Positions 12,514 to 22,980 of a DNA stretch of 64,000 bases are shown in pieces. Every line of letters begins with the position of its first letter. Positions within the stretch are counted from its first letter, which is position 1. This DNA is from Glycine soja (lineage: Eukaryota > Streptophyta > Magnoliopsida > Fabales > Fabaceae). Location of the stretch: positions 18,633,865 through 18,697,864 of the forward strand of contig NC_041005.1 in assembly GCF_004193775.1 (NCBI RefSeq), written 5' to 3'. The notes beneath the pieces are model-generated. The model was not told where the DNA came from. It did not search any database and saw only the letters and a program-made list of their open reading frames with translations. Made by a program: the position numbers and the translations under genes.

Positions 12514-13804
12514 TGTTGAAGATTGAAGTCTCCATCTCTTTTTAGTTTAGTTTTGATTTTGATAATTTTTCATGCCAAACCAAATTTAATAGGTGTGGCA
12601 TTGTATTGATTGTTTAGTTAGGCATGAGTGTTTAGTTTATGTCAATCTTGCTTAGCTTCATCACCTTTGTGCTTGGATTAGTTATCCTTGGAAGATTAGA
12701 AGTTCATTGAACAATTTATGAATTTGGTAATCGATTACAACATGTGTGTAATCAATTACACAAGTCAAGATTCATTCAAAGAGGTTTACTTCTCATTTTA
12801 AGTGAGAGTTGTCGAATTAATCAATTACAACCTTTTGGTAATCAATTACATTGCTTCTCATATTAGAAATAGTCTCTGCAATCGATTACAAGATTCTGGT
12901 AATCTGTTAAAATGCTTCTGACTTTCTTAGATGGCTGTGTAAGATTGAATTAATTGAATACAAGGTATATGTAATCGATTACATTGATCTTAGATAGAAA
13001 TCCATATCTACTTTTAGGAATTTAACTAATTATAAAATGGTCGTAATCGATTATATGTTATATAGTAGATTCTTTATAAATAGCTTTCTTTGCAACGAGT
13101 CTCTAAGCTTCCAAAATGTTTTCCAATTTCGTGACTTATTGAGAGGAAGATATCATGAGGATTTTCCAAGAGTGATGATGATTATCAACATAGAAAAGAT
13201 CTTGCAATCTGCATCATGGTTTGATAATTGATAAAGCTTGAAGAAGTTGTAATCTGCATACTAAAGGTGTATTCTATCCAATTCTGATTTCTTTGTAGGT
13301 TTTAATCTTGGTTAGGGTTACCAAAGGGCTTTGAGTTGATAGGGTTTCAACTCTTGGAATTTCTTGTTATAGGGTTCAACAAGCTTTTGAAATTTCTCTT
13401 GTAGGGTTCAAGGGAAAAGTAGATTGTTAGAGAATTGCTTGTGTATAGTGTTTGTCCTTTGGTTTTCTAATAGTCGAATGTCCTAATAGATCTTAGAATA
13501 ACTAGATGTAGGTCTTCTTGAGGACTGAACCAGTATAAATTCAGTGTGTGATTCTTTCTTTCCCTAACCCTTTGATTTGTGAATCAATATTGATATTGGA
13601 ATTGATATGTGTGGGCCATTAAACTTTGTTTTCTAAGGTTTTTGAATTCATTAGTTTATTGTGTTGTTAATATTTTTTACAAGACTTTTGAGAGACCCTT
13701 TATTTCATAAGGGGATTGATTTTAATTGAATCTAAAAATGATTAGGTAAAAGTTTTGAAAACAATCTATTCAACCCCCTTTCTAGATTCTCGACTAATCC
13801 AACA
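12514..13804 (+). mobile_element. Solo LTR (copia-like), TSD GTTAT
   Basis: A 1291-bp sequence with TGTTG...CAACA ends, flanked by identical GTTAT at 12509-12513 and 13805-13809. Removing it and one duplication restores the LINE reading frame, which supports the boundaries. It contains at least six copies of GTAATCGATTAC or near variants. There is no internal coding region, so it arose by LTR-LTR recombination. Copia affinity is inferred from its termini and the 'ttcaaccccctttctag' block near the end. Confidence 0.88.
12727..13054. repeat. Dispersed GTAATCGATTAC palindromes inside the solo LTR
   Basis: Perfect or near-perfect 12-bp palindromes at 12727, 12748, 12838, 12878, 12971 and 13043. 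Three are exact or one base off GTAATCGATTAC and the others read GTAATCAATTAC. Spacing is irregular (21-93 bp). Confidence 0.85.
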
Positions 13805-13809
13805 GTTAT

Positions 13810-14711
13810 TCCTAATCTAGTACCTGAGATATCTTCTTTGATAATTCCAAATATTCCTAGACATGATGATTTTGATTTGGAATAGTTTGGATAGTGAAGA
13901 TCTTTCTTTCAAGACTAATTTTTAATTTTCATGGATTCCACTTCCTTTAGTGCCTTGGGGAAGCAAAATTTGGAGCTCAACCATCCCCTCTTCTAAATAT
14001 TTTCTCCATTAGAGGTTGCTACTTAAGAGTATGCCTACGGATGATGTCCTTGTTTCTTGTGGTTTCCCCTTAGTGTCTCAATGCAACATTTTATTCTCCT
14101 CTCCTAAATGCACTTATCATCAATCTTTTTCTAGATTTCTCTTTTGCTAATTTTTTTGTGGAGGTGGTTGGCTAGCAATCTACACTGCAGTTTCAACCTT
14201 GGCTTTTTCACATCCTGTTTTGCTACCTGTGATCTTTTCTCTAGCAAACAACTTCTTGATGTTGTTTTAGCTTGGATAGAAAATGTTATTTGAGGAATAT
14301 GGCATGTCAAAAATCAAGCTAGATTTCAAAACAAAAAGATCGTTCCCATGGGCATCATCCCTCTCACCTTAGTTGCTATCTCTTTTACTTGGAGTACAAC
14401 AAAAGGTACTATGAAACCTTAATTGATGACTTTGTCATTCTTAAAAATTTATATTATTTTCCACCCTCCCATAGTGCCTTTAATCCATCAAATCCCATGG
14501 TACCCACCTCTTTATAGTTGGATAAAAGGGAATTCTGATGGAGCCTCCCAAAGGCATCTTGGTCCCGCGGCTTGTGGAGGCATTTTTAGAGATCATCGGG
14601 GGAAAGCTTTTGGAAGTTTATGTTTTAATACTGGTACTAGAAATGCTTACATTGTTAAATTGTGGGGAGCTACTTTGGCCATTGAAACTGCTTGGCAAAA
14701 AGGTTGGATTA
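13810..14711 (+). pseudogene. LINE zf-RVT and RNase H domain remnant, segment 2 of 4
   Basis: It continues the frame broken at 12513 (PNLVPEISSLIIP). Next comes a zf-RVT-like stretch (W-G-S-K-I-W-S-S, then SMPTDDVLVSCGF) and, at 14520-14711, an RNase H start: WIKGNSDGAS, AACGGIFRDHRGKAFG, NAYIVKLWGATLAIETAW. The Asp of NSDG and the Glu-equivalent region of plant LINE RNase H are recognisable, although the usual AEL..A reads VKLWGA. Frameshifts and stops lie between the two domains. The segment is cut at 14711 by the SIRE1-like insertion (TSD GATTA, 14707-14711) and resumes at 23986. Confidence 0.75.
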
Positions 14712-15711
14712 TGAAATTCTGATACTGAGGACAGATGTCGTACAGGATGTCACGACATCCCGCTTCAGAACATGCAGATTATATATGACAGTATGAACAG
14801 ATTAAACAAGTAAATAACACAAGAGAATTGTTAACCCAGTTCGGTGCAACGTCACCTACATCTGGGGGCTACCAAGCCAGGGAGGAAATCCACTAGAATA
14901 GTATTAGTTCGAAGATCTAACAGCCACTGTATACAACCTTCTCACCTAATCACTACCCATGCAACTTCTACCTAAGAGCCACTCTTAGATATGAGAACCC
15001 CTCTCACTCCCTCTCAATCACTCACCCGTGTTTACAAACAAATCAAAGACACACCAGAGATTGCTCTCTGAACAATAGAGATCAACTCTACACACTCAGG
15101 TCCAACACTTGATGTTAGGGTAACATCAAGGTGGCTCACAAAACACTCAAGTCCCAAAACTCACAAAATAACTCTTCAATCTCGGACTTGGTGCAAAACC
15201 CGTGCAGCCTTCATGTTTATATAGCAGTGTACGTATCTGGGCTGCAACAACTTGCGCTGGATAAGATCTATCATTCTCCTGAAAAATCTGCACTTAAAGA
15301 TCTAAAAGATAAAGTTTGATCTTTTAGTTTTTATCTTTAATCTTTAATCCCTGAACGAACTATTCAAGTTTGTAATTCGAACTTTAATTATCTTTTAATT
15401 CGTTCCTAAAGATAGATCGCCTAATCTGTTGCTGACTGCACATTAATCTGTTAAAGGTATAACAGATTTATGTGTCCAGTATTTTCGGGCAGGATGTCCT
15501 GGACATTGTATCCGACATCGTGGATCCTGCAGCTTCAATTCTTCATTTGACATTTTATCTTGCCTTGTGCATTGTGCAGCCCGATCTGATTCCTTGACAT
15601 AATGTTAGACATCATGTGCAGCAACTCCAGCTTTCCTTCATTGTCTAAGTGCTTATGTTTTAACAAAATTTTAGCCAATCTTTTAAAACTCAGTAAAGCT
15701 AAGCACTAACA
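14712..15711 (-). repeat. 3' LTR of SIRE1-like copy 1
   Basis: 1000 bp; in element orientation it starts TGTTAGTGCTTAGC and ends CAGAATTTCA. TATATAAA on the minus strand at 15216-15223 is a likely TATA box. The palindrome GGATGTCACGACATCC sits at 14745-14760. The 62-residue reading frame inside it is not a gene. Confidence 0.97.
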
Positions 15712-15723
15712 ATCTCCCCCTTT
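15712..15723 (-). other. Polypurine tract AAAGGGGGAGAT of copy 1
   Basis: On the minus strand it directly abuts the 3' LTR and would prime plus-strand DNA synthesis. The core AAAGGGGGAGA is the conserved Sirevirus PPT. Related 'AGGGGGAG' motifs recur at 15920-15927, 16018-16025 and 16104-16111, matching the multiple-PPT signature reported for Sireviruses. Confidence 0.9.
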
Positions 15724-16241
15724 GGCAAATTTTGTCTAAAACATACTTAGACACTTCCTGAGCAGGTACGAGCAGTCATGCAAGTGGGATCAGCAACTTT
15801 CATTATCAGAGTAATCAAGCACAGCAGTCTCTGTAGTGGTGACAGCAAAATTCTGCAAGTTGCAAATCTACAAGTCTTTTCCAGGATGTCAAGACATCTC
15901 ACGTGACATCAGCTTTCTGCTCCCCCTGTCTCCATGCTCTTACTGCAGCATCTTCTATCAGCTACTAGTTTCAGTAGCTTACATCAATCATCATCAGCAG
16001 CAGCAGTATAAATACTACTCCCCCTCAAAATCATAAATCATGCATAATATCCTACATGCATAATCTACTGCATAATCTACATGCATAATATCCTATCCTA
16101 CTACTCCCCCTTTTTAGACAGAATTTGGCAAAAGTAGAATGCATGAAATTAAGGTGCAAATATTACAGACCAATAGCAATCCATTGTTCAAAGAGACATG
16201 CCCCAATAGCTAGTAACAGTAAAAAAATAAAGGTCTGATGG

Positions 16242-18074
16242 TCATGGGGTGGCATCAGAATCATCATCATCTGATTCTGTATCCTCTGCTGCATCTTCTT
16301 CTTCCTCAGCTGCTTCTCCATCATCAATGCCATTGTCTGAGAGTCTTTTGATCAGGCGTTCCAGCTCCATTTTCTTCTCTGTGTTGGCTTTGATGGTTGC
16401 CTCCAGCACCTTGCATGTGTCCTTGAGTTCAGCAATCAAATCATCCTTGGACACAGCACCTGAAGCAGCAGCTTTCCCTGATGTCGAGACAATGTCTGGG
16501 ACATGTGTCCCCTCAAACAGTTTGTAATGCAGGGATAGAGGAGATTCTCTCTTCTTCACAGAGTCAATGTTGTTTAAGATATTGGGATGTTGACTCAACA
16601 TAATGCCACACAATACAGTTGGGAAGGCAATGGGTAATTTGACAGCAAAAGATTCTGAATGCTTAATAGTTTGATCAAAAATATAGTTTCCAAAATTAAA
16701 TTTGGACTCGGTTCCAACAGCATACAGAAATTTACCCAAACCTGTGGCAACAGTGGAAGTATGATTGGTGGGTACCCAGTTGGCAGTGCCAATCCTATGC
16801 AGGATTGCATACTTCACACTTAGCTTCCCTGCAGAAAGCTTCCCTTTCTTTGGCCAATGTTGGACTTGCTTGGCAGTGATTTCCTTGGCAATTTGATGCT
16901 CAGAAACAGCAATATCCACCACTCCTTCAGTTGGTCTGCCCAGGTATTTGTTGATTATAGCAGGGGAGAATCTAATACATTTTCCTCTGACAAACACTTT
17001 CTGATACTCATCACTCTTTCTGTTTGTTATGTCAGAGGGAATGTTGACAATGAATTCCCTGACTAGGCTTTCATAACAATCTCCCAACTTGGTGACTGTT
17101 TTCAGCAGTCCAGCAGCCTTGATGAGGTCCATGATCTCCTTGCAATCCAAGGCATCTCTTCCCAGTTCTCTTTCTACAGCAAGTCTGCGTTGATATACAA
17201 ATTTCCACCTTTCAACATTGCCAATGGAGTGGAATGAAATGTTGTCCAATGGGGCATCAGGGACATTTCCAGGCACCTTTTTCCCTGATTTCTTGGCTCT
17301 CTTGATGTCGGGAACATCTAGTTCGACATCATCATCAGAATCAGATGAGGAAATTTCTTTCCTCTTCTTGGAAGGGATTGCAACTTTGCTCCATCTGGAT
17401 GTGGTAGGAGTGATTGGTGTGCTCTTCTTCTGTGCAATAGTTTTGATTCGTCCAGACCTAGTAATGGGGGTTTTTCCCTTTCTGCTTTGTAATCTTTCTG
17501 CAATGCCAAGTGCCAACTTTTTGACAATGGGTTCCTCATCAGATTCTACCTCTTCTAGATCAATGAGGTCACCTGGAGCAGGTTCTGGTGCCCTTGGTGC
17601 AAGGGTCTCCTCTGTGGCTTGATCCTCTTCCTCTGTTGATTTCTCTTTACTGGATGAAGAGAGGACTTCAGCATTTGGGGTGGAAGATGTTGGGACATCT
17701 TTATCAGCATCAGGGACAGAAGCATTTTTCAAAATGCTATTCACAAGACTGCGGATCTTCTTATCCATCTCAGTGTCTACTTCCCTAGGGCTTGTTGCAA
17801 AGCTAGGGTTTTCAGAAATCTTCACTCCCTGTTGTCTTTTAGGGATCAGTTTCTCAGGAACAGGGCCTGGACCAGGAATCATTTGTATGGGTTGGATATT
17901 GAATTCGGGTTGTTCCTGGTTTGATGGAGTTTTGGAGGATGATGGAGATGATGGTACAGAGGGTGAAACAGGGGATGAGGTTTCTTTTGGTGAGGTAGCC
18001 ATGGAGAAGCAGAGCTTTTGGAGTGGTTTCGTGAATATCTGAGAAGTGTTGGGGAATGAAAACGAGATTGCCAC
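16242..18074 (-). CDS. SIRE1 env-like / plant transposon ORF, copy 1
   Basis: The open frame is 610 codons from the non-ATG codon GTG at 18074. The first ATG is at 18002 (residue 25), giving 586 residues. The frame is open from the gag-pol TAG at 18195-18197 (40 sense codons, no stop), so expression as a readthrough extension is likely. Layout: a Ser/Pro/Thr- and Glu-rich N-terminal half with KKRKE basic patches; a folded region (about 285-500) resembling the 'putative plant transposon protein' domain, with ISFHSIGNVERWKFVYQRRL and KEITAKQVQHWPKKGKL; a coiled coil (about 540-575, ELKDTCKVLEATIKANTEKK); and an acidic tail. The SIRE1 literature calls it envelope-like on positional grounds. No clear signal peptide or transmembrane segment was seen, so a membrane role is unproven. 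Confidence 0.85.
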   Translation of the reverse strand: MAISFSFPNTSQIFTKPLQKLCFSMATSPKETSSPVSPSVPSSPSSSKTPSNQEQPEFNIQPIQMIPGPGPVPEKLIPKRQQGVKISENPSFATSPREVDTEMDKKIRSLVNSILKNASVPDADKDVPTSSTPNAEVLSSSSKEKSTEEEDQATEETLAPRAPEPAPGDLIDLEEVESDEEPIVKKLALGIAERLQSRKGKTPITRSGRIKTIAQKKSTPITPTTSRWSKVAIPSKKRKEISSSDSDDDVELDVPDIKRAKKSGKKVPGNVPDAPLDNISFHSIGNVERWKFVYQRRLAVERELGRDALDCKEIMDLIKAAGLLKTVTKLGDCYESLVREFIVNIPSDITNRKSDEYQKVFVRGKCIRFSPAIINKYLGRPTEGVVDIAVSEHQIAKEITAKQVQHWPKKGKLSAGKLSVKYAILHRIGTANWVPTNHTSTVATGLGKFLYAVGTESKFNFGNYIFDQTIKHSESFAVKLPIAFPTVLCGIMLSQHPNILNNIDSVKKRESPLSLHYKLFEGTHVPDIVSTSGKAAASGAVSKDDLIAELKDTCKVLEATIKANTEKKMELERLIKRLSDNGIDDGEAAEEEEDAAEDTESDDDDSDATP

Positions 18075-18188
18075 GAAAATGTAAGTTTGAATGAGGAAGG
18101 TAGGGGGACGGAGTTTGAATTTGTTTTGGCTCAGTAGTGAACGTGCTATTAATGTTGAGTGAGACGTTTGAGCACGTTCAGATAGAAG

Positions 18189-18197
18189 TAGCTGCTA
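18189..18197 (-). promoter_or_regulatory. Leaky stop codon context TAG-CAG-CTA
   Basis: The gag-pol stop TAG (18195-18197) is followed by CAGCTA, which fits the TMV-type UAG-CAR-YYA readthrough consensus. The downstream env-like ORF is in the same frame. Stop-codon suppression has been reported for soybean SIRE1; this copy has the required sequence. Confidence 0.88.
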
Positions 18198-21100
18198 TAA
18201 TTCCTCTAGCAGACAAATGCCCAGCTTGCCCCTCAGTTTTTCAAACTGATTTGCATCCAATGCCTTTGTGAAAATATCTGCTACTTGTTCCTCTGTGGCA
18301 ACATGCTCTAGTGTGATAACTTTATCATCAACAAGATCTCTAATATAGTGATGTCTAATGTCAATGTGCTTGGTTCTGCTGCGTTGAACAGGATTTTTAG
18401 AGATATTAATAGCACTCATGTTGTCACAGTACAATGTCATGACATCTTGTTCGACATTGTACTCCTTCAGCATCTGCTTCATCCAAACTAGTTGTGAACA
18501 ACTGCTTCCTGCTGCAATATACTCTGCTTCTGCAGTAGATAGGGACACACAGTTCTGCTTCTTGCTGAACCATGCAATAAGATTGTTTCCCAAATAGAAA
18601 CCTCCACCAGAAGTGCTTTTTCTGTCATCTGCACTACCAGCCCAATCAGCATCACAATATCCAACCAGCATTGAATCTGAACAATGACAGTACATAATCC
18701 CATAGTCACTGGTGCCATTTACATATTTCAGAATTCTCTTTACTTGATTCAAGTGACTTATCTTGGGATTGGCTTGATATCTTGCACAAACACCTACTGC
18801 AAGGGTGATGTCAGGTCTGCTTGCTGTTAAATATAGTAAGCTCCCAATCATGCTTCTGTACAAACTTTGATCAACACTGGTGCCAGCTTCATCCTTTGAC
18901 AGCTTCAAGTGAGTAGGTGCAGGTGTTCTTTTATGGCTGGCATTTTCCATCCCAAACTTCTTGACAATGTTCTTTGCATACTTGCTTTGTGAGAGGAATA
19001 TGGAGTCTTCCATCTGCTTCACTTGGAGTCCCAGAAAATAAGTCAGCTCTCCAACAAGACTCATCTCAAATTCAGATTGCATCTGTTGGACAAAATGTCG
19101 AAGCATCTCATTCGACATCCCTCCAAACACAATGTCATCAACATATATCTGTGCTATCATCAAGTTTTCAGCATCTTGTTTAACAAAGAGAGTCTTGTCA
19201 ATTCCTCCCTTCCTATACCCTTGCTGAGTAAGGAACTTTGTTAGCCTTTCATACCAAGCTCTTGGAGCTTGCTTCAATCCATAGAGAGCCTTCTTGAGCT
19301 TGTATACATGATCTGGATGAGTTGGATCTGCAAATCCCTTTGGCTGCTCCACATAGACTTCTTCATTCAGGTATCCATTCAGAAACGCGCTCTTCACATC
19401 CATCTGATACAGCTTGAATTTGAGGATGCAAGCTACACCAAGTAATAGTCTGATGGACTCAAGTCTAGCAACAGGGGCGAAAGTTTCATCAAAGTCTACA
19501 CCTTCAATCTGAGTGTAGCCTTGAGCAACAAGTCTGGCCTTGTTTCTGGTTATAACACCTTCTTCATTGGTTTTGTTCTTGAAGATCCACTTGGTGCCAA
19601 TCACATTAGTTCCCTTGGGTCTAGGAACTAGCTCCCAGACTTCATTCCTTTTGAATTGCTCCAATTCTTCTTGCATAGCATTGATCCAGAACTCATCAGT
19701 CAGTGCCTCTTTCACATTCTTTGGCTCAGTTTTGGAGACAAAACATGAATTGGAGACAATCTCAGACTCCCTTGATCTTGTAGTGACTCCTCTGTTTGGA
19801 TCTCCTATAATCAGCTCCTTGGGGTGCATCTTCTGGATTCTAATGGAAGGACTCTTGTCAGGTTGATTGATGTTTGGTTCATCTGTAGCAGAATCAGAGT
19901 TTTCTGCATTTTCTGCACTTTTAGTTGTATCTGCTACATTGTCTCCCGATGTTCTGACATCGTCTTCGGCATCCTTCTTTCTTGCTGGAGTTAGATCATC
20001 AACAACCACATTGATGGATTCCATCACAGTTCTGGTTCTGGAATTGAATACTCTATATGCTCTGCTGTTTGTAGAGTATCCCAAGAATATTCCTGCATCA
20101 CTCTTGGGATCCATCTTTCTCCTTTGCTCTCTATCTGCCAAAATGTAACATGGACTTCCAAAGATGTGGAAGTGCTTGACAGTTGGCTTCCTCCCTTTCC
20201 AGATTTCATACAGTGTGGTTGGAGTCCCTCTTCTAAGTGTGACTCTGTTGTGGATATAGCATGCTGTGTTCATGGCTTCAGCCCAGAAATTATAGGGAAG
20301 TTCTTTGGCATGAAGCATGACCCTAGCAGCTTCTTGCAAAGTCCTGTTTTTCCTTTCAACTATGCCATTTTGTTGTGGTGTGATGGCTGCAGAGAACTCA
20401 TGAGTGATGCCTTCAGATGTGCAGAATTCAGTAAACTTGCTGTTTTCAAACTCTCTGCCATGGTCACTCCTAATTCTCTTGATGACACAGTCTTTTTCTC
20501 TTTGAAGTCTTAGACTCAACTCTTTGAATACTTCAAAGGTGTCTGATTTCTCTCTGATAAAGTTGACCCAGGTAAATCTGGAGAAATCATCCACAACAAC
20601 ATAGGCATACCTCTTTCCTCCAAGGCTTTCAACTTGCATAGGCCCCATCAAGTCCATGTGAAGTAGTTCCAGCACCCTGGAAGTGGTCTGATGTTGAAGC
20701 TTCTGGTGGGACATCTTGACTTGCTTTCCAATCTGACATTCACCACAGATTCTGCCTTCTTCTATTTTCAGATTGGGAATGCCTCTAACAGCACCTTTGT
20801 CAATGATATTCTTCATGCCTCTTAAGTGCAGATGTCCAAATCTTTGATGCCATATTTTGACTTCATCTTCTTTGGAGGATGGACATGTGGAGGAGTAACT
20901 GGTTTCTTGAGGTGTCCATAGGTAGCAGTTGTCCTTTGATCTGCTGCCCTTCATTAGAACTTTATTCTTCTCATTTGTCACCAAGCATTCTGACTTTGTG
21001 AAGTTTACATTGAATCCTTCATCACACAACTGACTGATGCTGATCAAGTTTGCAGTCAGTCCCTTCACCAGCAGTACTTTGTTCAGACTAGGAAGTCCAT

Positions 21101-22922
21101 CATGGACTAGCTTTCCCATTCCAGTGATCTTTCCTTTAGAGCCATCTCCAAATGTCACATAGCTAGTGGAGCAAGGTTCAATGTTCACCAGGAATTCTTT
21201 AACTCCTGTCATGTGTCTGGAACAGCCGCTATCTAGGTACCAATCTTCCTTAGCTGATGCTCTAAGTGAAGTATGAACAACAAGACTAACAATCTTGTGT
21301 TTTGGAACCCACACCATCTTTCTTCCGCTGCTGCTATTTTGAGTTCCATGACGTGGATGGCCATGTAGATGATAACAAAAAGGCTTTATGTGACCATACT
21401 TGCCACAGTAGTGACACCTCCACTTCTTTCTGTTGCTCTTTTTCTGCTGCGTTCCATGATGTCGAGACCGATGTTGTGACATCGAGGCTCCAGTGCTGTT
21501 TTTGGCAGGAACAAATTTTGTCATGGTTGATCTGCCCGCAGATTTATGATTAAATCCAAGTCCTCTCTGGTTTCCAACATTCTTTCCAAGCTGTAGCACC
21601 TCATCAAGCATATCTGAGCCTTTATTCAGCATCTTTATTGATTTTGTCATGTTTTCCAGTTTAGAGTTCAGAAAACCAATTTCTCCTTTAAGCTCAGAGA
21701 TTTCCTCTTCATGTGCCTCCTTCTCAGCCTCCAGATTTGCAATGATCTTCTTCAGTTGTGCTTCTTGCTGAAGAATCTTCTCACTTTTGATGCATAGTTC
21801 TCTATAGGATATAGCAAGCTCATCAAAAGTGATTTCAACATCAATATCACTTGAATCTTCATCAGATTCAAATATCCCAGTGAGTGCATTCACATCTCTG
21901 TCAGAATCACTTTCTTGTTCACTCTCTGTATCATCAGACCAACATACAGAAAGTCCTTTCCTCTGCTTCTTGAGATGGGTGGGACATTCAGCTTTGATGT
22001 GTCCGTAGCCTTCACACCCATGGCATTGAATTCCTTTGCTGGGCTTTTCATCTGACATCTTCTGGTGTTCACTACCTTTCCTGATGTCGAAAGGGATGTT
22101 CCGGACATGTGGTTTCTGCCTCCTGTCCATTCTTTTCAGCACTTTGTTGAACTGTTTTCCAAGGAGCACAACTGCGTTAGTCAGACCTTCATCAGTATCC
22201 AGGTCATACTCATCTTCTTCTCCTTCATCATTGGACAAGAACGCCAGGCTCTTGCTCTTCTTTTCAGTCCTATCCGAGAGTCCCAGCTCAAAGGTTTGAA
22301 GGGAACCAATGAGTTCATCTACTCTCATGTTGCAAATGTCTTGGGCCTCCTCTATTGCAGTGACTTTCATGTCAAATCTCTTAGGCAAAGATCTGAGGAT
22401 CTTTCTCACCAGCTTTTCATCTGTCATCCTTTCTCCCAAGGCAGTGCAAGCATTGGCAATTTCAAGGATGTTCATGTGGAAGTCATGAATGCATTCTTCC
22501 TCCTTCATCTTCAGATTTTCGAATTTTGTAGCCAATAGTTGCAATCTGGACATCTTCACTTTGGAGGTTCCTTCATGAGTGATTTTCAGAATCTCCCATG
22601 CATCCTTGGCAACTGTGCATGTGTTGATCAATCTGAAGATATTCTTGTCAACTCCATTGAATAGGGCATTCAAGGCTTTGGAGTTTCCAAGTGCCAATTC
22701 GTCTTCTTCTTTTGTCCAGTCTTCTTCTGGCTTCAATTCATCAGTGGGCTTTCCTTCTGTGTCCAGCATCTTGGGATGTTCCCAGCCTTTGATGACAGCT
22801 TTCCAGGTTCTGCTATCCAGTGATTTGAGGAAGGCCACCATCCTTGCTTTCCAGTATTCATAGTTGGTTCCATCCAGAATTGGTGGTCTGTTCACTGGTC
22901 CTCCTTCTTTCTCCATGTTCAT
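18195..22922 (-). CDS. gag-pol: SIRE1-like gag-pol polyprotein, copy 1 (1575 aa, intact)
   Basis: A single open frame from ATG at 22922 (an alternative ATG lies two codons on). Approximate residues: gag with DUF4219/UBN2-type capsid (1-230, [14 protein letters not shown]); zinc knuckle [14 protein letters not shown] (about 299-312); coiled coil (380-440); second knuckle [14 protein letters not shown] (about 503-516); aspartic protease [11 protein letters not shown] (about 560); GAG-pre-integrase H/C motif (690-730); integrase with D in HMDLMG (754), D in RSDHGREFE (820) and E in NGIVERKNR (855); copia reverse transcriptase with YVDDI (about 1257); RNase H with CDADW (1421), STAEAEY (1465) and CDNMSA (1499). 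Two knuckles separated by a coiled coil is a long gag, as in Sireviruses. Integrase precedes RT, which is the copia order. All catalytic residues that can be checked are present. It ends at a readthrough-type TAG. Confidence 0.95.
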   Translation of the reverse strand: MNMEKEGGPVNRPPILDGTNYEYWKARMVAFLKSLDSRTWKAVIKGWEHPKMLDTEGKPTDELKPEEDWTKEEDELALGNSKALNALFNGVDKNIFRLINTCTVAKDAWEILKITHEGTSKVKMSRLQLLATKFENLKMKEEECIHDFHMNILEIANACTALGERMTDEKLVRKILRSLPKRFDMKVTAIEEAQDICNMRVDELIGSLQTFELGLSDRTEKKSKSLAFLSNDEGEEDEYDLDTDEGLTNAVVLLGKQFNKVLKRMDRRQKPHVRNIPFDIRKGSEHQKMSDEKPSKGIQCHGCEGYGHIKAECPTHLKKQRKGLSVCWSDDTESEQESDSDRDVNALTGIFESDEDSSDIDVEITFDELAISYRELCIKSEKILQQEAQLKKIIANLEAEKEAHEEEISELKGEIGFLNSKLENMTKSIKMLNKGSDMLDEVLQLGKNVGNQRGLGFNHKSAGRSTMTKFVPAKNSTGASMSQHRSRHHGTQQKKSNRKKWRCHYCGKYGHIKPFCYHLHGHPRHGTQNSSSGRKMVWVPKHKIVSLVVHTSLRASAKEDWYLDSGCSRHMTGVKEFLVNIEPCSTSYVTFGDGSKGKITGMGKLVHDGLPSLNKVLLVKGLTANLISISQLCDEGFNVNFTKSECLVTNEKNKVLMKGSRSKDNCYLWTPQETSYSSTCPSSKEDEVKIWHQRFGHLHLRGMKNIIDKGAVRGIPNLKIEEGRICGECQIGKQVKMSHQKLQHQTTSRVLELLHMDLMGPMQVESLGGKRYAYVVVDDFSRFTWVNFIREKSDTFEVFKELSLRLQREKDCVIKRIRSDHGREFENSKFTEFCTSEGITHEFSAAITPQQNGIVERKNRTLQEAARVMLHAKELPYNFWAEAMNTACYIHNRVTLRRGTPTTLYEIWKGRKPTVKHFHIFGSPCYILADREQRRKMDPKSDAGIFLGYSTNSRAYRVFNSRTRTVMESINVVVDDLTPARKKDAEDDVRTSGDNVADTTKSAENAENSDSATDEPNINQPDKSPSIRIQKMHPKELIIGDPNRGVTTRSRESEIVSNSCFVSKTEPKNVKEALTDEFWINAMQEELEQFKRNEVWELVPRPKGTNVIGTKWIFKNKTNEEGVITRNKARLVAQGYTQIEGVDFDETFAPVARLESIRLLLGVACILKFKLYQMDVKSAFLNGYLNEEVYVEQPKGFADPTHPDHVYKLKKALYGLKQAPRAWYERLTKFLTQQGYRKGGIDKTLFVKQDAENLMIAQIYVDDIVFGGMSNEMLRHFVQQMQSEFEMSLVGELTYFLGLQVKQMEDSIFLSQSKYAKNIVKKFGMENASHKRTPAPTHLKLSKDEAGTSVDQSLYRSMIGSLLYLTASRPDITLAVGVCARYQANPKISHLNQVKRILKYVNGTSDYGIMYCHCSDSMLVGYCDADWAGSADDRKSTSGGGFYLGNNLIAWFSKKQNCVSLSTAEAEYIAAGSSCSQLVWMKQMLKEYNVEQDVMTLYCDNMSAINISKNPVQRSRTKHIDIRHHYIRDLVDDKVITLEHVATEEQVADIFTKALDANQFEKLRGKLGICLLEEL

Positions 22923-22966
22923 CAGAATTTATCTCCCTAGATCTCACTCAGTGATTTAGAGTGCCT

Positions 22967-22978
22967 GCTCTGATACCA
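22967..22978 (-). other. Primer binding site, initiator Met-tRNA
   Basis: The minus strand reads TGGTATCAGAGC two bases after the 5' LTR, complementary to the 3' end of plant initiator methionine tRNA, the usual copia primer. Confidence 0.93.
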
Positions 22979-22980
22979 AT

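Noticed and set aside
15131..15319. 62-residue frame in the SIRE1-like LTR (also at 23400-23588)
   Set aside because: An exact duplicate because it lies in the two LTRs; no homology, and antisense to the element. Chance frame.
16242..18074. The env-like ORF as a host gene or a true viral envelope
   Set aside because: It lies inside the element between pol and the PPT, is repeated in copy 2, and has no clear signal peptide or membrane segment. It is kept as an element ORF with unproven function.
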